Positions 50,242-57,628 of a DNA stretch of 64,000 bases are shown piece after piece. The position numbers and the translations under genes were made by a program. The stretch is taken from the NCBI GenBank assembly GCA_014650415.1, contig BMUX01000011.1, positions 46,051-110,050 of the forward strand. Reading direction: 5' to 3'. The notes beneath the pieces were generated by a model. The model was not told the DNA's origin, ran no database searches, and saw only the letters and a list, made by a program, of their open reading frames with translations. The stretch's first letter is position 1; the number at the start of each line of letters is the position of its first letter. This DNA comes from Streptomyces spiroverticillatus. Lineage in GTDB: Bacteria; Actinomycetota; Actinomycetes; Streptomycetales; Streptomycetaceae.

Positions 50242-52218
50242 ATGGAGATGCCCGGCCGCGAGAGCCTGCGTGACTTCTTTGTCGTCCTTCCGGACACCGA
50301 TGAAGGCGAGGCGGCGGCCGGGCATCTTCGCTCGGCGGCCCCTGCGGGCGCCTTCGAGACCGTTGCCCACCCGTCGGGCCGTCCGTGGATCCTCGCGCGA
50401 CTGCTCGTACGCAATCTGGTCCAGGTCACCCGGGGCGACGACGCCCTGGTGCTGATCGGCCCGAACAAGACACCCGCCGCGCGCCTCGAGGCCGTGCTCG
50501 GCCCGGCCCGCGACACCCTCGACCTGCACCGCCGGCTCACCGAACTGCCCGGTCTCGGCCACGTGGTGACACGTATCGGCGACGAGACCTGCGTGCGGGG
50601 CACCGCGTCCGGCCACCGCCGCGTCTACCACGCCGCCCACGCCGGCGGCCGGGTCGCCTCCGACCGGCCCGCCGCCCTCGCCCGCCTCACCGGCGCGGCC
50701 CTCGACGACGGCGCGCTCGCGCTGCGCCTCCTCGACTTCGTCCCGCACCCGCTGCGGGAACGCCCCGTCTGGCAGGGCGTCGAGGAGATCGACCCGGCGT
50801 ACGCGCTGCTGCTGCGCGCCGGTTCCGGGTCGGGTCCCGGTTTCTCGGTACGACGCTGGTGGCAGCCCCCGGTGCCCCGGCTGACCATGGCCGAGGGCGC
50901 CCCGCTGGTGGCAGCCGCGCTGGCCGCGTCCGTCGCCGCGCACCTTCAGGGACGTACCCGCGTCAGCGGCGAACTCTCCGGCGGCATGGACTCCACGTCC
51001 GTGACCTTCCTGGCCCAGCGGGCCGGGGCGCAGGACACCGTCCTGCTCACCGTCGCCGCCCGGGACGACCGCTCCGAGGACCAGTTCTGGGCAGAGAAGG
51101 GGGTGGAACTGGCGCGCCAGGATCTCGGCTCCGCGCGCGAGGACCTGAGCTCCGCGCGCGAGGACCTGGGCTCCGTACGCGAGGACGTGGGCTCCGTGCG
51201 CGAGGACCCGGGCTCCGCTCGCAAGATCGAGCACACCCTCGTGCCCGCCGACGACGCCCCCCTCTTCTACGCCGACCTGCGCGCCACCGCCGGGGAACTC
51301 CTCGACGAACCCTTCCCGGTGGCCCCCGCGCGGGCCCGCGCCGCGATGCTGCTCGGGCGGGCCGCCGCCACCGGCTCCGAGTACCACCTCACCGGCTACG
51401 GCGGCGACGAACTCTTCAACGGCCTCGCCTCCGCCTGCCAGGACCTCCTGCCGGGCAAGCCCCTCAAGGCATGGAACCGCATCAGCGCCCTGCGCCACCA
51501 GTCCGGCTGGCCGCTGCTGCCGACCCTGCGCGGCATGCTCTTCCCGCCCTCCTTCGGCAACTGGCTCGCAGGCTCGCTCATCGACACCGCGACCGCCGAC
51601 TCCCGTACCCCGCAGGTGAGTTGGGGCATGCGGCAGGCGATGCGGCCCTGGTTCACGGACAAGGCCCGCGACCTGATCCGGGAGGAGTTCCGGGCGGCGG
51701 CCGTCCGGGCACAGCCCATCGCGCCGCGCCCCGGCCGGCACATGGACCTGGACACCGTCCGCCTCGGTGCCCGCTACTTCCAGGCCATGGAGGACCTCGG
51801 CGCGGGCCTCGGGCTGCCGGTCGCCGCGCCCTTCTTCGACGACAGGGTCGTGGAGGCGGTCATGTCCGTACGGGTCGAGGACCGCGTCGTCCCCTGGCGG
51901 TACAAGCCGCTGCTGGTGGAGGCGATGCGGGGGGTCGTCCCCGACGAGCTCCTTGCCCGTACCACCAAGGACCACATGTCCGCCGACGACATCCAGGGCC
52001 TGCGCGAACACGCCGCGGACCTGCGGGAGTTGTGGACGGGATCCGTCCTCGCCGAGCGGGGACTGATCGACGCCGACCAGCTCCGCCGCCTCGCCGACGA
52101 CCCGTACTCCCCGCTGCTCCAGCAGCACCCCATCGACTCCACCGTGTCCTGCGAGACCTGGCTGCGCACCGCGCAGGACGCCTGGGCCCCTACCGAGAAC
52201 AGCGAGGCACGCACATGA
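50242..52218 (+). CDS. lasso cyclase (asparagine-synthase-like, protein C)
   Basis: This protein of about 658 aa adenylates the Glu9 side chain and closes the isopeptide bond to Gly1. The asparagine-synthetase pyrophosphatase loop SGGMDST is at 246-252, and YGGDELFNG and FFDDRVVEAVMSVR with YKPLLVEAMRGVVPDELLARTTKDHM follow. The start could be GTG 50239 or ATG 50242 or 50248. Residues 293-327 are five tandem 7-residue repeats (consensus EDLGSAR) encoded by 21-bp repeats, absent from cyclases I know. Its stop overlaps the RRE gene start (ATGA). Confidence 0.9.
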   Translation: MEMPGRESLRDFFVVLPDTDEGEAAAGHLRSAAPAGAFETVAHPSGRPWILARLLVRNLVQVTRGDDALVLIGPNKTPAARLEAVLGPARDTLDLHRRLTELPGLGHVVTRIGDETCVRGTASGHRRVYHAAHAGGRVASDRPAALARLTGAALDDGALALRLLDFVPHPLRERPVWQGVEEIDPAYALLLRAGSGSGPGFSVRRWWQPPVPRLTMAEGAPLVAAALAASVAAHLQGRTRVSGELSGGMDSTSVTFLAQRAGAQDTVLLTVAARDDRSEDQFWAEKGVELARQDLGSAREDLSSAREDLGSVREDVGSVREDPGSARKIEHTLVPADDAPLFYADLRATAGELLDEPFPVAPARARAAMLLGRAAATGSEYHLTGYGGDELFNGLASACQDLLPGKPLKAWNRISALRHQSGWPLLPTLRGMLFPPSFGNWLAGSLIDTATADSRTPQVSWGMRQAMRPWFTDKARDLIREEFRAAAVRAQPIAPRPGRHMDLDTVRLGARYFQAMEDLGAGLGLPVAAPFFDDRVVEAVMSVRVEDRVVPWRYKPLLVEAMRGVVPDELLARTTKDHMSADDIQGLREHAADLRELWTGSVLAERGLIDADQLRRLADDPYSPLLQQHPIDSTVSCETWLRTAQDAWAPTENSEART

Positions 52219-52490
52219 GCGAGTGGCAGCTCCGCAAGGGAATCGCCGTCACCACCACCGAGTACGGGGGCGTCCTGCTGGACGAGAAGGACGGCACGTA
52301 CTGGCAGCTCAACGAGTGCGGCACGCTCGTCGTGACCGCCATCGCCGAGGGCCGCTCGCCGTCCGACGCCGTCGAACAGCTCCTCGCGGAGTACGAGGTG
52401 GAGCGGGCGGAGGTCGAGGCGGACGTCGCCGAGCTGACGGACCAGCTGGTCAAGGCGAAGATCGTGACGCGGGCCGGGGCGCGCCGATGA
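52215..52490 (+). CDS. lasso RiPP recognition element (PqqD-like, protein B1)
   Basis: This 91-aa protein overlaps the cyclase gene by 4 bp and the peptidase gene by 4 bp. The PqqD-type winged fold is visible: three strands (IAVTTTEYGGVLLDEKDGTYWQLNECGTLVVTAI) and the helices SDAVEQLLAEYEVERAEVEADVAELTDQLVKAKIV. It holds the leader peptide (Tyr6/Pro9) and presents it to the B2 peptidase. Confidence 0.93.
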   Translation: MSEWQLRKGIAVTTTEYGGVLLDEKDGTYWQLNECGTLVVTAIAEGRSPSDAVEQLLAEYEVERAEVEADVAELTDQLVKAKIVTRAGARR

Positions 52491-52903
52491 CCACCGAGAT
52501 GACGATGCCCCGGCGCGGGGCGGGCCCCGGTGGTGTGCGCCTGCGCGCGGCGATCGGGGCGGCGCTGCTGCTGGCCAAGCTGAAGCCGGGACGGCTGCGG
52601 AAGGTCCTCGCGCTGGTCAGCACGGGGGCGCGGCCGGCCTCGTACGACCAGACGCTCGAAACGTACGAACGGGTCGTGGCGACGAGCCGCAAGTGCGCGG
52701 GGTGGTACGGGTGTCTGCCGCGCTCGATCGCGATCTCGCTGGTGTGCCGGATGTCGGGAACCTTCCCCGAGTGGCACGCGGGGGTCCGCAACGCGCCGCC
52801 GTTCCAGCCGCACGCGTGGGTCTCGGCGGGGGGCCGCACGGTGGGCGAGCAGAACGTGACGGACTTCCGGCCCCTGATGAAGGTCGGCCCGGGTGCCGAC
52901 TGA
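52487..52903 (+). CDS. lasso leader peptidase (transglutaminase-like, protein B2)
   Basis: This 138-aa protein cleaves the leader behind Thr-Ala. The catalytic Cys is C76 in GCLPRSIAISLV and the His is H109 in FQPHAWV. The acidic third residue is not clear; the usual D after HAWVE-x is replaced by Gly here (AWVSAGG), and D126 is a possible substitute. Length is normal. The final codons overlap the start of the transporter gene. Confidence 0.9.
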   Translation: MTTEMTMPRRGAGPGGVRLRAAIGAALLLAKLKPGRLRKVLALVSTGARPASYDQTLETYERVVATSRKCAGWYGCLPRSIAISLVCRMSGTFPEWHAGVRNAPPFQPHAWVSAGGRTVGEQNVTDFRPLMKVGPGAD

Positions 52904-54908
52904 GGCTTCCGCAGCCACCCCCGCCCCCCACGGCCGCGCCGCAGCCACCCCAGCCCCCCATGGCCGCGCCGCAGCCACCCCAGCCCCCCATGGCCGCGAT
53001 GCAGCCACCCCAGCCCCCCTTGGGCGGCGGGGCCGCCCCCCGGGGGCGGAACGGGCGGGCAAGGGGGGCGGCCCCGCCCGCTCCGGGCCCACCCCGGAGC
53101 ACCCCCGCCCCGCCTCCGCCACCGGCCGCACCCCGGACGGAGCCCCGCCCGCCCCGGGCAAGTCCCGCACCCCCCTCACCCTCCTCCTCGCCCACGCCCG
53201 CCCCCACCGCCCCCTCCTCCTCACCGGCACCCTCCTCTCCCTCCTCGGCTCCGCCGCCGGCCTCGCCATGCCCATGGCCGCCAAGTACGCCGTGGAGGCC
53301 TACGGGGGAGGGGCGGCCGCCCAGGCCAAGGGCCCCCTCCTCGCCCTTCTCGCCGTCGTCGTCGCCGGTGCCCTCCTCGCCGCCCTCGGCCGCTACCTCC
53401 TCGCCCGCACCGGCGAAGCCGTCGTCCTGCGGGCCCGCCGCAGCCTCGTCACCCGCCTGCTCCGCCTCAAGGTCGCCGCCGTCGACCGCCTCACCCCCGG
53501 CGACCTCCTCTCCCGCGCCACCAGCGACACGACCCTCCTGCACACCGTCCTCTCCCGCAGCGTCGTCGAGGCCGCGTCCGGCGCCCTCACCCTCATCGGC
53601 ACGATCGTCCTGATGGCGGTCGTGGACGCCTTCCTCCTCTCCGTCACCGCCCTCGTCCTCCTCCTCTCGGCCGCCGTCCTCGCCCTCCTCATGCCGCGCA
53701 TCCAGCGCGCCCAGCTCCAGGCCCAGGAGGCCGTCGGCGAGATGGGCTCGCTGCTCGACCGCGCCCTCCAGGCGTTCCGTACGGTCAAGGCCAGCGGCAT
53801 CGAGGACCGCGAGGCCGCCGCGATCGGCGGGGCCGCGCGCACCGCGCACGACCGGGGAATCACCGTCGCCCGCTGGACCTCGGCCTCCGAGGTCGCGATG
53901 TTCCTGGCCACGCAGCTCGCCTTCCTCGCCGTGCTCGGCGTCGGCGGCGCACGCGTGGTGTCGGGTGCGATGGAGGTCTCGGCGCTGGTCGCCTTCCTCC
54001 TGTACGTCTTCGGACTGCTCGCCCCCCTCAGCCAGCTCACCGAGGGCTGGACCGGCCTGAACACCGGCCTGGCCGCCGTCCGCCGCATCGACGAGATCGA
54101 GTCCCTGCCGGGCGAGACCCACACGTACGCGACGAAGCCGGAACGCCAACCGGCCCCCCTCGGCATCGAGTTCAAGGACGTCGCCTTCGCCTACGCGGAC
54201 ACCCGTGCCCCCGCCCACCACGGCATCACCTTCACCGCGCCCCCCGGCGGCCTGACCGCCCTCGTCGGCCCCTCCGGCGCGGGCAAGACGACGGTCTTCG
54301 CCCTCCTGGAACGCTTCTACGACCACGACGCGGGCACCCTCACCGTCGGCGGCCGCGACATCCGCGACTGGCCGCTCGCCGAACTCCGCGCCGCCCTCGC
54401 CTACGTCGAACAGGACGCCCCCGTCCTCGCCGGCACCCTCCGCGACAACCTCCTGCTCGCCGCACCCGACGCATCCACCGTCGAACTCGCCCACGCGCTC
54501 ACCCGCACCCGCCTCACCGACCTGGTCGACCGCCTCCCCGAAGGACTCGACACCCAGGTCGGCCACCGCGGCACCACCCTCTCCGGCGGCGAACGCCAAC
54601 GCATCGCCCTGGCAAGGGCGTTGCTCCGCAAACCGGCGATCCTCCTGCTCGACGAAGTCACCTCCCAGCTCGACGCCGTCAACGAGGAACGCCTGCGCGA
54701 GGTGATCCTCGAACTCGCCGCCGACACCACGGTCCTGGTGATCGCCCACCGCCTCTCGACGGTCGTACGGGCCGACCGCATCGTCGTCATGGAGGCGGGC
54801 CGGGTCCGCGCGGTCGGCACGCACGCGGAACTGGTCGAGTCGGACGCCCTGTACGGGGAGTTGGCGGCGACCCAGTTCGCCACGGAGCGCGTGCTGACGA
54901 AGGGGTGA
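52893..54908 (+). CDS. lasso-peptide ABC exporter (protein D) with repetitive N-terminal extension
   Basis: This is a protein of 671 aa from GTG 52893, overlapping the B2 stop; no later Met or Val start precedes the membrane domain. The first 90 residues are low-complexity: four copies of AAATPAPHGR-like units, then a translated copy of the GC-rich dispersed element. The transmembrane domain (about 95-390) and the ATPase follow: Walker A GPSGAGKTTVFALL (about 460), signature TLSGGERQRIALARALL, Walker B AILLLDEVTSQLDAVN, H-loop VLVIAHRLSTVVR. It exports and gives immunity to the mature lasso peptide. Confidence 0.88.
   Translation: MPTEASAATPAPHGRAAATPAPHGRAAATPAPHGRDAATPAPLGRRGRPPGAERAGKGGGPARSGPTPEHPRPASATGRTPDGAPPAPGKSRTPLTLLLAHARPHRPLLLTGTLLSLLGSAAGLAMPMAAKYAVEAYGGGAAAQAKGPLLALLAVVVAGALLAALGRYLLARTGEAVVLRARRSLVTRLLRLKVAAVDRLTPGDLLSRATSDTTLLHTVLSRSVVEAASGALTLIGTIVLMAVVDAFLLSVTALVLLLSAAVLALLMPRIQRAQLQAQEAVGEMGSLLDRALQAFRTVKASGIEDREAAAIGGAARTAHDRGITVARWTSASEVAMFLATQLAFLAVLGVGGARVVSGAMEVSALVAFLLYVFGLLAPLSQLTEGWTGLNTGLAAVRRIDEIESLPGETHTYATKPERQPAPLGIEFKDVAFAYADTRAPAHHGITFTAPPGGLTALVGPSGAGKTTVFALLERFYDHDAGTLTVGGRDIRDWPLAELRAALAYVEQDAPVLAGTLRDNLLLAAPDASTVELAHALTRTRLTDLVDRLPEGLDTQVGHRGTTLSGGERQRIALARALLRKPAILLLDEVTSQLDAVNEERLREVILELAADTTVLVIAHRLSTVVRADRIVVMEAGRVRAVGTHAELVESDALYGELAATQFATERVLTKG
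52908..53098 (+). repeat. 30-bp tandem repeats plus GC-rich dispersed element, copy 3, inside the transporter frame
   Basis: Four 30-bp units (GCCGCAGCCACCCCAGCCCC plus CCATGGCCGC) at 52908-53021 are followed by the element copy at 53012-53098 (TTGGGCGGCGGGGCCG, CGGGGGCGGAACGGGCGGGC, AAGGGGGGCGGCCCCG, CTCCGGGCCCACCCCGG). Both are translated in frame as an Ala/Pro/Gly/Arg tail of the exporter. Confidence 0.7.
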
Positions 54909-54956
54909 CGACCGGTCGCCCTCCGTGCCCGATCCCCATCGGGTAAATTCGAACAT

Positions 54957-56330
54957 ATGAGGAACAGGCCGCTTTCCGTCATATCCGCCCTCGCGGGATC
55001 GACGCTCCTGCTGCTTCTCCCGTTCGCGTCGGCCGCGGCTGCCGCGACCGGTACGACGGAGGCGGGCGACGCCCTGAAGAAGGGCCCGGTGTACGTGGCC
55101 CCGGAGGCCAGGAGCCAGCTCTCCCAGGCCGACCAGGACGCCCTCGCGAAGAAGATCAAGGACGCCGACAAGCCCCTCTTCGTGGCGGTCCTCCCGCGCA
55201 CCCCCGACTTCCCGCCGACCACCGTCCGCGGCAACCTCCGCAACGCGACCGGTGTGACGGGCGTCTACGCGGTCCGCCTCGGCGACGGCTTCGAGGCCGG
55301 CGCCGATCCGCGCGCCCTGCCCCGCGCCTCGGTCCGCAACCTGGTCACGGCGGCCAAGACCCCCGCGGGCCTGGACGCGGCCACCCAGCTCAACACCTTC
55401 GTCGACCAGGCCCTCCCGCAGATCCAGGGCCACGCCCCGGCCTCCTGGGACGGCGGCTCGAACGACGGCATCAGCACGGGCGCACTGATCGGAGTGGGCG
55501 CGGCCGTGGTGATCGCGGGCGCGGGCGGCGTCGCCCTGGTCCGCCGCAGCCGCAAGCGCAAGGAGGAAGAGCGCCTCGAATCCCTCCGCAAGCTGACGGT
55601 CGTCGTCGACGAGGACATCACCGCGTACGGAGAGGAACTCGACCGCCTCGACTTCCATCCCTCCGAGCCGGGCGCGACGGACGAGATGCGCACGGACTAC
55701 GAGAAGGCCCTCGACCTGTACGAAACCGCCAAGTCCCGCATGGCGGAGGTCCGTCACCCCGCCGACGTACGAGGCGTCACCGAGGCCCTCGAAGACGGCC
55801 GCTACTCCCTCGCCGTCCTGGACGCCCGCCGCACGGGCAAGCCCCTTCCCGAGCGCCGCTCCCCGTGCTTCTTCGACCCCCGCCACGGCCCCTCCGTCAC
55901 GGACGCCACCTGGACCCCGTCCGGCGGCGCACCCCGCGAGGTCCCGGTCTGCGCGGCCGACGCGGCCCGCCTGTCCGACGGCCTCGACCCGGCGGTCCGC
56001 ACCGTCGACACCCCCGACGGCCGCCGCCCCTACTACGACGCGGGCCCGGCCTACGGCCCGTGGGCGGGCGGCTACTTCGGCGGCGGAATCCTCCCCGGCC
56101 TCCTGGTCGGCACCATGCTCGGCTCGATGCTCTCCACCCCGGCCTACGCGTCCGAGTACGGCGCGGGCACCGGCTTCGACGACCCGGGCGCGGGCTTCGA
56201 AGGCGGCGACGTCTCGGGCTCCGACTTCGACACCTCGGCCTTCAATGGCGGCGACTTCGGCGGCGGAGGGGACTTCGGGGGCGGCGGCGACTTCGGCGGA
56301 GGCGGAGACTTCGGCGGCGGCAGCTTCTGA
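54957..56330 (+). CDS. secreted membrane protein with Gly-rich C-terminus (TPM-like)
   Basis: This 457-aa protein has a Sec signal (SVISALAGSTLLLLLPFASAAAAA). An extracellular domain (35-165, VYVAPEARSQLSQADQDALAKKIKDADKPLFVAVLP), resembling TPM/DUF4350-type modules, is followed by a membrane helix (ALIGVGAAVVIAGAGGVALV). A cytosolic stretch has KLTVVVDEDITAYGEELDRLDF, and four Cys-Gly-Gly-poor blocks lead to a second hydrophobic region (GGGILPGLLVGTMLGSML). The tail is four repeats of GGGDFG ending in GGSF, encoded by 18-bp repeats. It starts 49 bp after the lasso exporter; a role with the lasso peptide is not evident, and the gene is common in Streptomyces. Confidence 0.8.
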   Translation: MRNRPLSVISALAGSTLLLLLPFASAAAAATGTTEAGDALKKGPVYVAPEARSQLSQADQDALAKKIKDADKPLFVAVLPRTPDFPPTTVRGNLRNATGVTGVYAVRLGDGFEAGADPRALPRASVRNLVTAAKTPAGLDAATQLNTFVDQALPQIQGHAPASWDGGSNDGISTGALIGVGAAVVIAGAGGVALVRRSRKRKEEERLESLRKLTVVVDEDITAYGEELDRLDFHPSEPGATDEMRTDYEKALDLYETAKSRMAEVRHPADVRGVTEALEDGRYSLAVLDARRTGKPLPERRSPCFFDPRHGPSVTDATWTPSGGAPREVPVCAADAARLSDGLDPAVRTVDTPDGRRPYYDAGPAYGPWAGGYFGGGILPGLLVGTMLGSMLSTPAYASEYGAGTGFDDPGAGFEGGDVSGSDFDTSAFNGGDFGGGGDFGGGGDFGGGGDFGGGSF

Positions 56331-56366
56331 CCCTCCCGGGACGGCCCTGCGAGACGTTGCGTGCCC

Positions 56367-56630
56367 TCAGTTCCGCGTCCGCCGTCGGAGATCGGATCTC
56401 CGGGTGAACTCCTGGATGCAGCGAGCCAGGAAGCGCAGGGACACGATTCCGAGGGCAAGGGCGCCCAGGAAGTCGAGGACGCGTTGGCCGAGGGGCAAGG
56501 CGCCGCTCGTCAGGGCGAGGAGGGCGCCGGTGAAGCCCAGTCCGCAGCCCATGGCCGCCAGAAGGAAGTGGTGCCCGGTGACCGGCCACCATGAGGCGCG
56601 CCCTCGCCTGCGGCCCTGCGCGCGTTTCAC
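56367..56630 (-). CDS. small membrane protein
   Basis: This is a protein of 87 aa from a GTG at 56630 with GGAAGG upstream. An ATG at 56663 is a less likely start because it falls inside a perfect 40-bp palindrome. Two membrane helices are visible (FLLAAMGCGLGFTGALLALTSGAL, VLDFLGALALGIVSLRFLARC), with basic ends. No family recognised. It is convergent with the Gly-rich gene. Confidence 0.6.
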   Translation of the reverse strand: MKRAQGRRRGRASWWPVTGHHFLLAAMGCGLGFTGALLALTSGALPLGQRVLDFLGALALGIVSLRFLARCIQEFTRRSDLRRRTRN

Positions 56631-56662
56631 TCGGCCTTCCCGCCTTCCTGGACTTCCCGGCA

Positions 56663-56702
56663 TGCGGGAGCGGCGGTGTCAGCTGACACCGCCGCTCCCG
56701 CA
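56663..56702. repeat. perfect 40-bp palindrome
   Basis: The left arm TGCGGGAGCGGCGGTGTCAG is the exact reverse complement of the right arm, meeting at AGCT. It lies between the YceI gene (which reads leftward and ends at 56768) and the small membrane gene, and works as a leftward terminator candidate for yceI. Confidence 0.75.
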
Positions 56703-56767
56703 CGTCAGAAGGATTTGTCCAGGATTTTGGCGTTGTGGCCGCAATGCCCGGACAGAGGGTGCCCGGG

Positions 56768-57379
56768 TCAGCCGGCGTTCTTGATGGCCGAGATGTCGAA
56801 GTTCAGCTTGATCTTGTCGCTGACCAGCACGCCACCGGCCTCCAGCGCCGCGTTCCAGGTCAGGCCCCACTCGGAGCGCAGGATCGTCGCGCTGCCCTCG
56901 AAGCCCACGCGCTCGTTGCCGAAGGGGTCGGTCGCCGAGCCGTTGAACTCCAGGTCGATGGAGAGCGGGCGGGTGGTGTCCTTGATGGTCAGGTCGCCCG
57001 TGATCCGGTAGTCCGAGCCGCCCAGCTGCTCGGCCTTGGTGGAGTGGAAGGTCATCTCCGGGAAGGTCTCCACGTCGAAGAAGTCGCCGCTGCGCAGGTG
57101 GTTGTCGCGGTCGTCGGAGCCCGTGTCGATGCTGGTCATGCGGACCGTGATCGAGGCCTCCGAGGCCGACGGGTTCGAGCCGTCCAGCTTCAGGGTGCCG
57201 TCGAGGTCGGTGAAGGCGCCCCGGACGTTGGTGACCATCGCGTGGCGGGCGGTGAAGCCGATCCGGGTGTGGCTGGCGTCGACCGTGTACTCGCCGGTCA
57301 GGGCGGCCAGTGCCGGGTCCACGGCGGCCGGAGCGGCGGTGGCGGCGGGGGTGTTGCTGTTGCGGCCGAAGAGACCCAT
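56768..57379 (-). CDS. YceI-family lipid-binding protein
   Basis: This is a protein of 203 aa from ATG 57379 with an AGGAGG site. The YceI lipocalin-like barrel is visible: GEYTVDASHTRIGFTARHAMVTNVRGAFTDLDGTLKLDGS, SITVRMTSIDTGSDDRDNHLRSGDFFDVETFPEMTFHSTK, ITGDLTIKDTTRPLSIDLEFNG and FEGSATILRSEWGLTWNAALEAGGVLVSDKIKLNFDISAIK. The fold binds polyisoprenoid tails. No Sec signal is obvious; the first 25 residues are Ala-rich. The GTTGAA-CC-TTCAAC operator 30 bp upstream suggests repressor control. Confidence 0.9.
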   Translation of the reverse strand: MGLFGRNSNTPAATAAPAAVDPALAALTGEYTVDASHTRIGFTARHAMVTNVRGAFTDLDGTLKLDGSNPSASEASITVRMTSIDTGSDDRDNHLRSGDFFDVETFPEMTFHSTKAEQLGGSDYRITGDLTIKDTTRPLSIDLEFNGSATDPFGNERVGFEGSATILRSEWGLTWNAALEAGGVLVSDKIKLNFDISAIKNAG

Positions 57380-57408
57380 GACGTCCTCCTGAAGACGAGA
57401 AGTTGTTT

Positions 57409-57422
57409 GTTGAACCTTCAAC
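57409..57422. promoter_or_regulatory. inverted-repeat operator of yceI
   Basis: GTTGAA-CC-TTCAAC is a perfect inverted repeat 30-43 bp upstream of the YceI start. A second related motif (GTTCAAGTTTCAAC) lies at 57446-57459. Such TTGAA-type sites fit a MarR-like repressor. Confidence 0.5.
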
Positions 57423-57488
57423 TGAGATGACCATAGCGCGATGATGTTCAAGTTTCAACTTCCACGGTCCGTGGCGGTCGGAATTCAG

Positions 57489-57584
57489 CCGTTCGGCCCA
57501 GCCGGGCCGAACGGGACCGCAGTCCTACAACCCCGCTTGGACTTCCCGAACGGGGTTGTTGGACTGCCGGGACCCGTGGGGTCC
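57489..57584 (+). promoter_or_regulatory. three successive hairpins in the GH101 5' region
   Basis: CCGTTCGGCCC with GGGCCGAACGG (57489-57514) is the first. CAGTCCTACAACCCCG with CGGGGTTGTTGGACTG (57520-57566, one mismatch) is the second. GGACCC-GTG-GGGTCC (57570-57584) is the third. They lie in the 249-bp divergent gap before the glycosidase start. They could be overlapping operators or a structured leader. Confidence 0.45.
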
Positions 57585-57628
57585 GTTTCCGTTGACGGGG
57601 CTCCTGGGGCCGGGCTTACTCAAGCCCC

